This document shows positions 1 through 8,998 of a stretch of DNA of 64,000 nt, piece by piece; position 1 is the first letter of the stretch; every line of letters starts with the position of its first letter. Origin of the DNA: Inconstantimicrobium porci (GTDB taxonomy: Bacteria; Bacillota; Clostridia; Clostridiales; Clostridiaceae). Position numbers and translations under genes: made by a program. The DNA lies in contig NZ_VULX01000005.1 of the NCBI RefSeq assembly GCF_009696465.1, forward strand, positions 1 through 64,000, in the 5' to 3' direction. The notes beneath the pieces were generated by a model. It was given only the letters and a program-made list of their open reading frames with translations. It was not told where the DNA came from and ran no database searches.

Positions 1-2
1 AT

Positions 3-302
3 AATGGTCATAAAAATAGAGGATGTATAAAATATATATCTACCGGAACCGATTATCGGGCATCCGTTGATGAAACATCAGATTATTTTAAACTATACTA
101 CTCAAAAAGGACAGAATCCGAAAGATACAATTCAAGATTTAAAAACCTTAATCTCGAAAATGCTTCTGTTAGAAACATTAAATCTGTATCTAACTTAAAC
201 ACTTTAGGGCATATTTGCCTGTTAACTGTTGCAATCGCTGCTATTGCAGTTGGAAACCAAGATAAGATTCGTTCACTAAACGGACTTAAACGAGTTTCGT
301 AA
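3..302 (+). pseudogene. Transposase C-terminal fragment, cut by the window edge
   Basis: An open frame enters from the left edge and ends with TAA at 300-302, giving about 99 residues with no start in view. It contains ERYNSRFKNLNLENASVRNI followed by a hydrophobic stretch (LGHICLLTVAIAAIAVG). This looks like the tail of a DDE-type transposase, where a conserved Glu and Arg/Asn residues precede the C-terminal helix. The family assignment is from motif memory only. Whether the element is complete to the left cannot be seen. An antisense frame across the same bases is not a gene. Confidence 0.6.
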
Positions 303-519
303 ACCGTCCTACAATCCAATATTTTACATTCTATCATCCTCATGGGGATAGTATACCCTTTTTTGAGTCACTTTATTAATAAAAAACCTAACTTTTCCAA
401 AATATTTCTCTATATCAATATTAAATTTTTAAAGATCAATTATGCTCATGTCTATTTTAGTAAATAAAACTTTTATATTAAGTTAATTTTACCACAAGTT
501 TGTATTGACTTGAATATAT
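303..519. other. Intergenic region after the transposase stub
   Basis: AT-rich spacer between the transposase tail and the 3' end of comEA. A short imperfect hairpin, GGGGATAGTATACCC, followed by six T at about 343-360 could end transcription of the transposase on the plus strand. I could not identify an IS inverted repeat with only one end in view. Nothing else is recognised. Confidence 0.4.
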
Positions 520-1212
520 TTATACAGTTATTTTATTTTTAATGTTATTATAAATTGCTTCCCCTATTCCACTTATATTTCTTATTTCATCTATATTTTT
601 AAAATCACCATGTTCAGTTCTGTAGTCAATTATCTTCTGTGCTCTCCCATCACCTATACCTGATAATTTTTTCAGCGTTTCCTTGTCAGCAGTATTTATA
701 TTTATCAGTTCACTTTGAGTATTTCCTGATAATACACTACTTGTATTATTAATAGTATTATTGGGCTTAGCTAGACTTTTCTCACCTTTTTTAGGAATAA
801 CTATGCACTGATTATCACAAAGTTTCGCTGCTCTGTTTATCGATGACAAATCAGCATCATTATTAGCACCTCCTGACTTCTGAATAAGATCATTTACTAT
901 GCTGCCGCTATCCATTTTATAAACATCAGGATTTTTAACCTCACCTTTTATTTCAACATTAATAACTCCAGAGGCAGCACCAGTATTTTTGTTACTGCCA
1001 TCATTACCAGCTGATTTCTTATTTGAAGTACTGCTCTTTTCTGAAAATGCATCTGTTGATTCTGACGAGCCTTTACCATCATCAATAAACATAGCTTCCA
1101 CATCCTTCTGACTTATCTTTTTTGACGAAGAATTAATATATCCAACAGTTATACATACTGCAGCAATTACAGCTATTATAACAGCCCCTATTATTTTTTC
1201 CTTTCTCCTCAT
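520..1212 (-). CDS. comEA: ComEA-family DNA-binding protein (SLBB + helix-hairpin-helix)
   Basis: 230 residues. An N-terminal membrane segment (about residues 8-27) is followed by a Ser/Asn/Lys-rich linker, an SLBB-like domain (about 84-145, INVEIKGEVKNPDVYK) and a tandem helix-hairpin-helix domain (about 168-229) with the signatures LININTADKETLKKLSGIG and IRNISGIGEAIYNNI. ComEA is the membrane-anchored receptor that binds incoming double-stranded DNA outside the cell during natural transformation. No comEC or comEB neighbour is visible, so use in transformation is not shown here. GAGGTG lies upstream of the ATG. Divergent from the carboxypeptidase gene. Confidence 0.85.
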   Translation of the reverse strand: MRRKEKIIGAVIIAVIAAVCITVGYINSSSKKISQKDVEAMFIDDGKGSSESTDAFSEKSSTSNKKSAGNDGSNKNTGAASGVINVEIKGEVKNPDVYKMDSGSIVNDLIQKSGGANNDADLSSINRAAKLCDNQCIVIPKKGEKSLAKPNNTINNTSSVLSGNTQSELININTADKETLKKLSGIGDGRAQKIIDYRTEHGDFKNIDEIRNISGIGEAIYNNIKNKITV

Positions 1213-1342
1213 TTTTCACTTTCACCTCTAATTTCTACATTGCCTATCAATAATTATTAACATAATATTCTATTTTTATAGCTTATTTTTTGCTTTTTTG
1301 CTATAATTTATGAATATAAAAACTAAATAAGAGGTACATATT

Positions 1343-2632
1343 ATGAGAAAAGGAATCAATTCTATAATTTTATTTGTTATTGTTTTCATTTTGTGCAATT
1401 CTATTTTTTTCTGTCAGAATGCATTTGCTGAGGATAATACTAAAAGTGACTGCGAAAGCTATGCACTTGTTGATGCTGAAACTGGACAAGTACTTTTAGG
1501 TCAAAAAGAAAATACAGTTATGGTACCCGCTTCTACAACAAAAGTCATGACTGCAATAATAGTTTTAGAAAATTCAAAACTCACAGATAAAGTTACAGTA
1601 GGTGAAAATCCAGAAAGAGCAGAAGGTACTTCAATTGGTTTAAAGAAGGGTGATCAATATACAGTGGAAGATCTTCTACACGGACTACTTCTTGAATCTG
1701 CAAATGACTGTGCCGAAGCACTAGCAGAACATGTTGGTGGAACAAGACAGCACTTTATTGAAATGATGAATAAAAAGGCTCAGGATTTAAAGCTTAAACA
1801 TACTAAATTTGTTAATCCAAGCGGACTTTGGGAAGATGATAATGTAACAACTAATAAAACAACATCATACGAGCTTTCATTAATCTTAAAGGAAGCATTA
1901 AAGTATCCAGATTATGTACGTATATCAAGAGTGCTAAATTATAAATTTCCTCCTCTTCCAGGAGATACATTTGAAAAATGGGTAAACAATAAGAATGAAC
2001 TTCTTTTCAAAAAAAATTCATTCTATTATGAACCTACGGTTGCAGGCAAATCAGGTTATACAATAAAATCAGAACATACTTTTACATGTGCAGCTCAGAA
2101 AGATGGCAGAACTTTAATAGTTACAATAATGAAATCCTCAAGCAAGAATGATTATTTTCCTTTTGTAAAATATCTTTTTGACTATGGATTCAACAATACA
2201 ACAAATGTAAAACTGTATTCTTCTGGTGAAAAGATAGCTACATATAAAACTAAAGATAATACAAGCGTTCCACTTCTTACAGCAAACGATTTGTATTATA
2301 CAGTTAATAACAAGGATTTTTCAACAGATGTACTAAAAAACAAGAATTCATTAAAAGATTCTTTAAAGTTAAAAGTCAATCTTCCAAAAAACTTAAACAA
2401 AGTACACTTTAAAAAAGGTGATGAAGTTGCTACTGCCTCCATTTCAGTCAATAACAAGTATGCCTTAAATATTGATTTATGCAGTGGTATTACTAAAGAA
2501 AAAGAGAACGAATTATCATCAAAGTTTTCAAATAACTCCAAAACTTATATTTATATAACAATTGGTTCTCTTACAGTCATATTTATTCTATATTTATTTG
2601 TAAAAAAATCAAAACATAAAAAAGCACAGTAA
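1343..2632 (+). CDS. dacF: D-alanyl-D-alanine carboxypeptidase, DacF/PBP5 type
   Basis: 429 residues. Signal peptide with likely cleavage after AFA (residue 29). The serine-peptidase S11 motifs are all present: SxxK = S64-T-T-K67, SxN = S119-A-N121 and KSG = K236-S-G238. A PBP5-like C-terminal domain follows, then a membrane anchor at about 405-421 with a basic tail. It should trim the terminal D-Ala from peptidoglycan pentapeptides on the outer face of the membrane. In clostridia such enzymes act in vegetative wall maturation or in spore cortex formation; the sequence does not decide which. GAGGT precedes the ATG and TATAAT lies at 1302-1307. Its stop is one base from the convergent rluA stop. 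Confidence 0.88.
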   Translation: MRKGINSIILFVIVFILCNSIFFCQNAFAEDNTKSDCESYALVDAETGQVLLGQKENTVMVPASTTKVMTAIIVLENSKLTDKVTVGENPERAEGTSIGLKKGDQYTVEDLLHGLLLESANDCAEALAEHVGGTRQHFIEMMNKKAQDLKLKHTKFVNPSGLWEDDNVTTNKTTSYELSLILKEALKYPDYVRISRVLNYKFPPLPGDTFEKWVNNKNELLFKKNSFYYEPTVAGKSGYTIKSEHTFTCAAQKDGRTLIVTIMKSSSKNDYFPFVKYLFDYGFNNTTNVKLYSSGEKIATYKTKDNTSVPLLTANDLYYTVNNKDFSTDVLKNKNSLKDSLKLKVNLPKNLNKVHFKKGDEVATASISVNNKYALNIDLCSGITKEKENELSSKFSNNSKTYIYITIGSLTVIFILYLFVKKSKHKKAQ

Positions 2633-2633
2633 G

Positions 2634-3530
2634 TTATTTAAGTCTTTCTTTAAGCTCTTCCATATCCTGTGGAAGTGAAGCTCTTAGAGAAAGGCTTTTT
2701 CTTGTTCTAGGACTTTCAAAATCAAGTCCGTATGCATGAAGTGCCTGTCTTTCAATAACACTACTGTCGTCAAACTCTTCACCATATAACGTGTCTCCGA
2801 ATATAGGATGACCTAAATGGCTTAAATGAACACGAATTTGATGAGTCCTTCCAGTCTCAAGAACACATTCAACAAGATCAGCATCCTTTAATCTCCCCAC
2901 TACTTTATAGTGTGTTATAGACTCTTGTCCTCTTTCATCAACAACTCTTTTAATTCTGTCTTCTAATGGTCTGTATATTGGAAGATTTATTGTACCACTT
3001 TCCTGCTCAAGATGACCATGTACTATGGCAAGATATCTCTTAATAAATTTATCTGTCTTCATCTCTTTTGAAAGCTGCATATGAGCAAACTGGTTCTTGC
3101 CTAAAATAAGAAGTCCTGATGTATTCATATCAAGTCTGCTTACAAGTCTTACAATACAGTTCTGCCCTGAATTTTTATAATAATGCATTACAGCATTAGC
3201 TAAAGTACCATCCGGGTGGCTTCTTGTAGGATGTACTGTCATAAACGGTCTCTTATTTACTACAAGAATGTCTTCATCTTCATATACGATATCTATAGGT
3301 ATATCCTGCGGCTCAATATTCTGCGTTTCTTCTTTATCAAGATCAATAAATACAACTTGCCCTTCTCCTAACTTGAAATTCATCTTTACAGGCTGGTCAT
3401 CAACTTTTATCCTTTTATCAAGTGATGCGCTTCTTATAATTCTTGTAGATAAACCTACATCTTCTTTTAAAAATTCTCTTATTTTCTTGCCAGAATAAAT
3501 TTCAGGCACAACTTTGCTTATGCTGCTCAT
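2634..3530 (-). CDS. RluA-family pseudouridine synthase
   Basis: 298 residues from the ATG at 3530. That start is chosen because GGAGG lies five bases upstream; a longer frame reaches 3578 but has no ribosome binding site. An N-terminal S4 RNA-binding region (about 1-75) precedes the catalytic domain with SRLDMNTSGLLIL, which carries the catalytic Asp, and the later ETGRTHQIRVHLSHLGHPI motif. RluA enzymes convert uridines in 23S rRNA or tRNA to pseudouridine; the substrate of this paralogue is not predictable. The usual HRLD is SRLD here. Lies downstream of the LCP gene on the same strand. Confidence 0.85.
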   Translation of the reverse strand: MSSISKVVPEIYSGKKIREFLKEDVGLSTRIIRSASLDKRIKVDDQPVKMNFKLGEGQVVFIDLDKEETQNIEPQDIPIDIVYEDEDILVVNKRPFMTVHPTRSHPDGTLANAVMHYYKNSGQNCIVRLVSRLDMNTSGLLILGKNQFAHMQLSKEMKTDKFIKRYLAIVHGHLEQESGTINLPIYRPLEDRIKRVVDERGQESITHYKVVGRLKDADLVECVLETGRTHQIRVHLSHLGHPIFGDTLYGEEFDDSSVIERQALHAYGLDFESPRTRKSLSLRASLPQDMEELKERLK

Positions 3531-3587
3531 TATTTCCTCCATTAATAGCTTTATTCTAAAAATAAATGCTTTTCGCACAAATTATCT

Positions 3588-4805
3588 TTATTTCTTATAA
3601 TCCTTGCCAAGAACTATTATAGCGTCATATTCACCAAGATCATTTGCTTCTACATTTTCAATCTTAGCTATTCCTGTATCATTAGCTACAATAAATTTCA
3701 GCTTGTCGTTCTTAAGTTTTATAACAGATTCTGAACATTTGCTACGGGAATTACCTATTTTTATGTTCTTATATCCATCTGCTTTCAATTTATTAGCTGC
3801 AGATGCTGCAAGTCCATTAACTGATGTTCCATTGAGCACTTCAATCTTAAGATTTTCCCTCTTTACATCAGCAACCTCAGCAGGTGCATCGCCACTTATT
3901 AAATCTAGTATTTCTCTGTTGCTGTTTTCATTATACTTCAAATATGATATTTTTGAAATGTTTACTGGTGTACCTTTAAGCGTAACCATTTTTATGTTGC
4001 TGCTTTTAAGGTCAAGCAAGTTAAGACCATAGCCAATCATTTCGTCTCTGCTCATATCAGATTCAATAGTTTCAGGAAGTGCTTTAAGTATTCCTGGGAC
4101 CTTAAGAATTATAGACGGTGACTTGCATTTTGCAATGACTGCCTCAATAAATTTATGCTGATTATTAATTCTGCCAAGGTCACCATCACTTAATCCGCTT
4201 CCATCGTTGTTTTTTCTCCATCTGAAATAATGCTCACACTGCTGACCATTTAGATGCACATTCTTACCCTTCTTCAAATCAATATGCAGATTCTGAGTAA
4301 TATCATCATATTTCATATCAGTATCAATATCCACATTAACACCACCAATGGCATCCATCATCTTTCTAAAGCCAGTGTAATTAACTTTAACAATATAATC
4401 TATACGCTGATAAAGCATTGATTCAATTTGTTTTCTAAGTCCGCTCTCACCCTTAAGCGCCATTACATTATTTATCTTCTGGTTCTTACCATTTACCACT
4501 ACAAGTATATCTCTTGGAATAGATACTATGATTGCTTTTTTAGTTTTAGGATTAAATTTAACAAGCATAATTGTATCTGTTCTCTTTATCTTTTCATTAT
4601 TTTTCTGAGTAGGATCACCTATATCAAGCCCTACAAGAAGTACATTGATGCACTTGTCTGCCTTCTTCTTATCTGCTTCATATAATATTTTATTAGTCAG
4701 GAAGTTTTTGTATAAAAAAATCCCGCCACATATCAGTATGGCGAGAATTAGTAATGATAAAATTCTTAATTTAAACTTATAATTTTCACTGTTTACTTTT
4801 CCCAT
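3588..4805 (-). CDS. LCP-family (LytR-CpsA-Psr) glycopolymer ligase with LytR_C domain
   Basis: 405 residues. A single N-terminal membrane segment (about 13-31) is followed by an extracellular LCP domain with KRTDTIMLVKFNP and IVSIPRDILV. A C-terminal LytR_C domain begins near residue 315 (NLKIEVLNGTSVNGLAA). LCP proteins transfer undecaprenyl-linked polymers such as teichoic acids onto peptidoglycan. GGGGTGAG lies just before the ATG. In many clostridia this gene follows obg-yhbY-nadD-yqeK and is followed by rsfS; here rluA follows instead and no rsfS is seen. Confidence 0.85.
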   Translation of the reverse strand: MGKVNSENYKFKLRILSLLILAILICGGIFLYKNFLTNKILYEADKKKADKCINVLLVGLDIGDPTQKNNEKIKRTDTIMLVKFNPKTKKAIIVSIPRDILVVVNGKNQKINNVMALKGESGLRKQIESMLYQRIDYIVKVNYTGFRKMMDAIGGVNVDIDTDMKYDDITQNLHIDLKKGKNVHLNGQQCEHYFRWRKNNDGSGLSDGDLGRINNQHKFIEAVIAKCKSPSIILKVPGILKALPETIESDMSRDEMIGYGLNLLDLKSSNIKMVTLKGTPVNISKISYLKYNENSNREILDLISGDAPAEVADVKRENLKIEVLNGTSVNGLAASAANKLKADGYKNIKIGNSRSKCSESVIKLKNDKLKFIVANDTGIAKIENVEANDLGEYDAIIVLGKDYKK

Positions 4806-4936
4806 ATGCTCACCCCTGAAATATTTACCATACTTAATATAATAATACCACTAATTATAAACAACATTATAAAATTAAAATTAAGAATTTATTAAATATA
4901 ATATATTCTCTTTAATATTCTTTGCACTATTATATT

Positions 4937-5518
4937 TTAAAGTATAGACTTATTTTTCTGTGATATAAGATAGTTTCTGGCCTCCAATGAAAGTGGATGT
5001 ATCATATTGCCATTTTTTACCACATATATAATACTATTCGATAAACCTTGTAAAACTCCTTCATCAAGATTATCAAAAGTTATTTTTCTTAAATCTTCAA
5101 CACCTGGAAAATTTCTATTTGGTTCTATATAATCAGCTATATATATTATTTTTTCAAGAGTGGTCATAATCTTCTTTCCAGTAGTATGATATCTCACAGA
5201 TGAAAGTAGCTCTTCATCTTCAATACCCATCATATCTTTGCCAAGAATAGATGCTGTAAATCCATGTAAAAGCTGTGGAGATTCCTCCATAACTTCATCA
5301 ATATCATAACCATGATCTTTAATAATTTTTTTCTGTTTTTCTATATCCATATATTTGGCTGCATCATGAATCAATGCTGCTATCTCTGCTCTTTTAGGAT
5401 CAATATTATTAAGTTTTGCAAGCTTTATTGCACACTGTACAACACCCATTGTATGGATATATCTTGATTCCTTTAAATTATCTTTTAAATAATCTATAAT
5501 TTCTTCTTTACTCCACAC
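4937..5518 (-). CDS. yqeK: YqeK-type HD-domain hydrolase (symmetrical Ap4A hydrolase family)
   Basis: 193 residues from a GTG at 5518, preceded by AGGTAGG nine bases away. A longer GTG start at 5551 overlaps nadD and has no visible ribosome binding site. HD signature: SRYIHTMGV, then ALIHDAAKYMD, later LLHGFTASI and VRYHTTGK. YqeK enzymes are reported to split diadenosine tetraphosphate into two ADP. The gene is next to nadD, the common pairing in Firmicutes. Confidence 0.85.
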   Translation of the reverse strand: MWSKEEIIDYLKDNLKESRYIHTMGVVQCAIKLAKLNNIDPKRAEIAALIHDAAKYMDIEKQKKIIKDHGYDIDEVMEESPQLLHGFTASILGKDMMGIEDEELLSSVRYHTTGKKIMTTLEKIIYIADYIEPNRNFPGVEDLRKITFDNLDEGVLQGLSNSIIYVVKNGNMIHPLSLEARNYLISQKNKSIL

Positions 5519-5528
5519 AGTTAATTTC

Positions 5529-6131
5529 CTACCTATACAATTTATTTTCACTAATATATCTGCTTACTGAGCTATTTAAGAAAAAGTCTACGTTTTCATT
5601 TTTAGAAACTGCATTTCTTATATAAGTAGAACTTATTTCTAAGTTAAGTGTATTGAGTAATATAATTTTACCCCCATACATCTTTTCAAACTTCTCTTTC
5701 TGGCTTTCTATTTCAGCTTCTTTATAGCCAGGTCTTGTAAGCACAACAAGCACAGCATTCTTCATTATTCTGTCAACACATTTCCATGTATCAAGATTAA
5801 TCAGCGAATCTGCGCCAATAATAAAATATAATTCTGAGTCTTTTTCTTCGCTCTTCAAATGTTCCAGCGTTTCAAATGTATAACATTTTGTTTCTTTCTT
5901 AATTTCATAATCACTTACTTCAAAATTCTTATAATCTTTAATCGCTAGCTTGACCATATTATATCTTGATGAGCTGTCTGTCATATGGGAAGAATCTTTA
6001 TGTGGAAGATTCCCTCCAGGTATAAATATCACCTTGTCAAGCTTTAACTCTTTAAAAGCTTCATATGCGATATAAAGGTGGCCATTATGAATAGGATCAA
6101 ATGAGCCACCAAATACACCAATTTTTTTCAT
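5529..6131 (-). CDS. nadD: Nicotinate-nucleotide adenylyltransferase
   Basis: 200 residues. The nucleotidyltransferase motif GSFDPIHNGH lies at residues 9-18 and the second motif SSTYIRNAVS near 168-177. It adenylates nicotinic acid mononucleotide with ATP to form deamido-NAD in cytosolic NAD synthesis. The start codon overlaps the yhbY stop as TAATG, so translation is probably coupled. Confidence 0.93.
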   Translation of the reverse strand: MKKIGVFGGSFDPIHNGHLYIAYEAFKELKLDKVIFIPGGNLPHKDSSHMTDSSSRYNMVKLAIKDYKNFEVSDYEIKKETKCYTFETLEHLKSEEKDSELYFIIGADSLINLDTWKCVDRIMKNAVLVVLTRPGYKEAEIESQKEKFEKMYGGKIILLNTLNLEISSTYIRNAVSKNENVDFFLNSSVSRYISENKLYR

Positions 6132-6433
6132 TACTTCTTTGTTGGAAGTTCTATTGTAGGATTCTTTTTAGATTGCTTATAAAGTACAAGCTTGCTTCCT
6201 ATAGCCTGAACTCCTTCGCAACCTATTTCTTTACATAAAAAATCTGAAGCTTCTCTTGAAGTAAGTCCGCTGTTTTCAAGGACTGTAATCTTAACTAATT
6301 CTCTTTTTTCAAGTGCAGCTTCAACCTGCTTTATGAAAGCTTCGTCTTCTACACCCTTTTTACCTACCTGGAAGATAGGTGTTATCTTATTTGCAAGCCC
6401 TCTTAAATAAGCTCTTTGTTTAGTTGTAATCAA
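6131..6433 (-). CDS. yhbY: YhbY/CRM-domain RNA-binding protein
   Basis: 100 residues filling one CRM domain: QRAYLRGLANKITPIFQVGK near the N-terminus and the GxxG-like loop later. YhbY proteins bind pre-50S particles and are thought to assist ribosome assembly. Starts with TTG at 6433, eight bases after GGAGG. Sits 17 bases after obg and overlaps nadD by one base, forming an obg-yhbY-nadD-yqeK operon. Confidence 0.88.
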   Translation of the reverse strand: MITTKQRAYLRGLANKITPIFQVGKKGVEDEAFIKQVEAALEKRELVKITVLENSGLTSREASDFLCKEIGCEGVQAIGSKLVLYKQSKKNPTIELPTKK

Positions 6434-6450
6434 TTTAATATCCTCCGTTA

Positions 6451-7749
6451 CTATAATACATATTCAAATTCGAAATCGTTGACTCTTACAACATCTCCAT
6501 CCTTGATACCCATTTCTCTAAGATCTTTAAATACGCCCTTATTGTTAAGTACCTTATGGAAATATCTAAGTGAATCAGGCTCATTAACATTTACTGCGCT
6601 AAGAAGTCTGTCAACAAATGAGCCTGTAACATTGTATATATTGTATGATTCTTCTCCATCATTAAATGGTTCAACTGAAATTTCGTAAGTAAATCTCTTT
6701 TCTTCTGGAACATACATATCTTCCGGATTGATTTCAAGTCCTGTTATTGGAATTTCCTTAAGCATTCTTGCGGCTTCCTTAACAACAGCCTCAACACCTT
6801 CATGAGTAGCAGCGCTCATCTTGAATACTTTGTCATAGCCCATTTCGTTAACTTTCTTCTTAAAGTTTTCGAAAACATCGTCATCATAAAGCATATCAGT
6901 CTTGTTAGCAACTACTATCTGAGGTCTATCCCAAAGTTTTACGTTATATTTCTTAAGTTCTTCATTTATCTTAACGAAATCTTCTACTGGATCTCTTCCT
7001 TCAACTCCTGATATATCAACTATATGAACAAGTATTCTTGTTCTTTCGATATGTCTTAAGAATTCTAGTCCTAGTCCTACACCTTCAGCAGCTCCTTCAA
7101 TAATTCCTGGTATATCTGCTATAACAAAAGGTTCAATTCCTTCAACCTTTACAACCCCAAGATTTGGTTTTAATGTTGTAAAGTGATAGTTTGCTATCTT
7201 TGGTCTTGCCTTTGTAACTGTTGATATAAATGTTGACTTTCCAACGTTAGGGAATCCCAAAAGTCCCACATCAGCTAAAAGTTTAAGTTCAAGATTAATA
7301 AATCTTTCTTCTCCAGGCATACCTGGTTCAGCATATTTTGGTGCCTGTCTTGTAGGTGTAGCAAACTTGAAGTTTCCTTTTCCGCCTTTTCCACCTCTGG
7401 CAACAACATATGTATCATCCTTGTGTGATAAATCGCACATTATCTTGCCTGATTCACTGTCTTTAATTAGAGTTCCAAGTGGCACCTTAACTATTAAGTC
7501 TTCACCATCTTTTCCATAACACTTAGATGTACCACCGTTCTGTCCATCCTGTGCTACGAATTTTCTTTTATACTTAAAGTCAAGAAGTGTAGTTATTCCT
7601 GTATCTACTACAAAAATTACATTTCCACCTTTTCCTCCGTCTCCACCATCTGGACCGCCAAGTGGTACATATTTTTCTCTTCTGAAAGATATAGCACCAT
7701 CTCCGCCTTTTCCTGATTTAATAAAGACCCTGGCTGTATCTATAAACAT
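6451..7749 (-). CDS. obg: Obg/CgtA GTPase
   Basis: 432 residues. Glycine-rich Obg fold at 1-158 ([20 protein letters not shown]), then a GTPase domain with P-loop GFPNVGKST at 165-173, DIPG at 212-215 and NKTD at 282-285, then a C-terminal OCT domain (about 360-432) as in Gram-positive Obg. It binds the 50S subunit and couples ribosome maturation to guanine nucleotide levels; in Bacillus it is needed for growth and the start of sporulation. Follows the rplU-prp-rpmA operon after a terminator. Confidence 0.95.
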   Translation of the reverse strand: MFIDTARVFIKSGKGGDGAISFRREKYVPLGGPDGGDGGKGGNVIFVVDTGITTLLDFKYKRKFVAQDGQNGGTSKCYGKDGEDLIVKVPLGTLIKDSESGKIMCDLSHKDDTYVVARGGKGGKGNFKFATPTRQAPKYAEPGMPGEERFINLELKLLADVGLLGFPNVGKSTFISTVTKARPKIANYHFTTLKPNLGVVKVEGIEPFVIADIPGIIEGAAEGVGLGLEFLRHIERTRILVHIVDISGVEGRDPVEDFVKINEELKKYNVKLWDRPQIVVANKTDMLYDDDVFENFKKKVNEMGYDKVFKMSAATHEGVEAVVKEAARMLKEIPITGLEINPEDMYVPEEKRFTYEISVEPFNDGEESYNIYNVTGSFVDRLLSAVNVNEPDSLRYFHKVLNNKGVFKDLREMGIKDGDVVRVNDFEFEYVL

Positions 7750-7825
7750 ATAATCACCTTACTTTCTATTTTATTCTTTATTTATATCTATATAATAGTA
7801 TATCCTTTTTTTGTCCATATATTTT

Positions 7826-7855
7826 AAAAAGCACCCTATTGCTAGGATGCTTTTT
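7826..7855 (-). terminator. Intrinsic terminator of the rplU-prp-rpmA operon
   Basis: Read leftward, AAAAAGCATCCTA pairs with TAGGGTGCTTTTT around a four-base loop. One pair is a G-U wobble only on this strand, which supports the leftward direction. Lies 15 bases after the rpmA stop. Confidence 0.85.
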
Positions 7856-7869
7856 CATCAGCTTAAAGT

Positions 7870-8169
7870 TTATTCAGCTATTTCTTCAAGATCTAGTGGG
7901 TAAACTGAAGCTTTCTTCTTATCTTTTCCGACTCTTTCGAATCTTACAACTCCGTCTACTTTAGCAAATAATGTATCATCTTTGCCCTTTCCAACGTTGT
8001 TTCCTGGATGAATCTTAGTTCCTCTTTGTCTAACTATGATGTTTCCAGCTAATACGAATTGTCCGTCAGCAGATTTAACTCCTAATCTCTTTGATTCAGA
8101 ATCTCTACCGTTCTTAGAACTACCAACCCCTTTTTTGTGGGCAAATAGTTGAAGGTTCATTAATAGCAT
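7870..8169 (-). CDS. rpmA: 50S ribosomal protein L27 with Prp-cleaved leader
   Basis: 99 residues. The start [14 protein letters not shown], preceded by AGGAGG, includes the nine-residue N-terminal extension known from Firmicutes. Protease Prp removes it after Phe9 to expose the AHKKG terminus that reaches the peptidyl-transferase centre. The gene for that protease lies immediately upstream. Confidence 0.95.
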   Translation of the reverse strand: MLLMNLQLFAHKKGVGSSKNGRDSESKRLGVKSADGQFVLAGNIIVRQRGTKIHPGNNVGKGKDDTLFAKVDGVVRFERVGKDKKKASVYPLDLEEIAE

Positions 8170-8173
8170 AAGG

Positions 8174-8548
8174 TTACACCTCCTCTTTCAATATTCTTAT
8201 ATATTGACTTCTCGTTTTATTTCCTAAACTTTTGTTCAAAGCCATTACTGTGCTTTTTAAAGTAAAATCAAATGTCTTCATCAAAACCTGACATTTTTCA
8301 ATATCATCCTCTGATAAATTATTAAGATTAACTTCTAAAAAGCCATTTTCAATTTCATAAAGTGGTCTAAGCTTTAATACTTCCTGTATTCCAATAAGAA
8401 CATTCTGCGAAAGTACTGATACTGTATTACATATCATATCATAAGCATCTCCAATAGTAGCATCCATTACCTCTTGCGAAACAGCATGGCCCTCTATCTT
8501 AAAACCAATTATGTTATTGTCATTATGTTTAAAAATAACTTTAATCAT
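8174..8548 (-). CDS. prp: Ribosomal-processing cysteine protease Prp
   Basis: 124 residues. Candidate catalytic pair H21 (in EGHAVS) and C40 (in [11 protein letters not shown]), matching the Prp family. It removes the N-terminal extension of L27. Five bases separate it from rplU and four from rpmA. Its own ribosome binding site is weak (TTAATTATT), so translation may depend on coupling with rplU, keeping the protease below its ribosomal substrate. Confidence 0.92.
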   Translation of the reverse strand: MIKVIFKHNDNNIIGFKIEGHAVSQEVMDATIGDAYDMICNTVSVLSQNVLIGIQEVLKLRPLYEIENGFLEVNLNNLSEDDIEKCQVLMKTFDFTLKSTVMALNKSLGNKTRSQYIRILKEEV

Positions 8549-8553
8549 AATAA

Positions 8554-8865
8554 TTAAGCTTCGATCTTTTCGATTACTAATTTAGTATAAGGTTGTCTAT
8601 GACCATTTTTTCTTCTGTAGTCTTTCTTTCTCTTATACTTAAATACTATAACCTTCTTAGCCTTACCTTGTGCTGCAACCTTAGCTACAACTTTAGCACC
8701 TTCTACAACTGGACTACCAACTGTAATGCCGCCGTCTTTAGCTACTGCTAAAACTTCTGTAAGTTCAACTGTTGAATCAACTTCAGCTTCTAGCTTTTCA
8801 ACGAATATTACGTCTCCTTCTTGAACTCTGAATTGTTTTCCACCTGTCTTTACTACTGCGTACAT
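8554..8865 (-). CDS. rplU: 50S ribosomal protein L21
   Basis: 103 residues from [14 protein letters not shown]. The start at 8865 follows AGGAGGTG; a longer frame to 8907 reads through the leader RNA and is not the gene start. Length matches the family. The C-terminal [20 protein letters not shown] basic region is typical for 23S rRNA binding. First gene of the rplU-prp-rpmA operon. Confidence 0.96.
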   Translation of the reverse strand: MYAVVKTGGKQFRVQEGDVIFVEKLEAEVDSTVELTEVLAVAKDGGITVGSPVVEGAKVVAKVAAQGKAKKVIVFKYKRKKDYRRKNGHRQPYTKLVIEKIEA

Positions 8866-8957
8866 TAAAAACACCTCCTCATAACGGACTCGCCACTTCG
8901 GGTACACAAATCAAATGATTTATGTTTAGATAAAAACCTTTCGTGTGCGGTTTACAA
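8866..8957 (-). ncRNA. Probable L21 leader (ribosomal protein autoregulatory RNA)
   Basis: The 5' untranslated region of rplU. In the leftward RNA, ACATAAATCA pairs with TGATTTGTGT (one G-U), AAACC can pair with GGTTT around GCACACGAAA, and ACCCGAAGTGGCGAGTCCG leads to the AGGAGG. Position and appearance fit the L21 leader found upstream of rplU in Bacillales and clostridia, where L21 is thought to repress its own operon. Assigned from position and recollection, not by a covariance search. Confidence 0.55.
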
Positions 8958-8962
8958 ATGCC

Positions 8963-8991
8963 ATTTTATCATATCAGCATATTTTTGTAAA
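8963..8991 (-). promoter_or_regulatory. Housekeeping promoter of rplU-prp-rpmA
   Basis: Reading leftward: TTTACA (8986-8991), a 17-base spacer, and TAAAAT (8963-8968). Lies just beyond the 3' end of the RNase G gene and would start the leader near 8956. Confidence 0.75.
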
Positions 8992-8998
8992 GTTACTT

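Noticed and set aside
98-343. Leftward 81-residue frame
   Set aside because: It is antisense to the transposase fragment, which has the better protein-like sequence.
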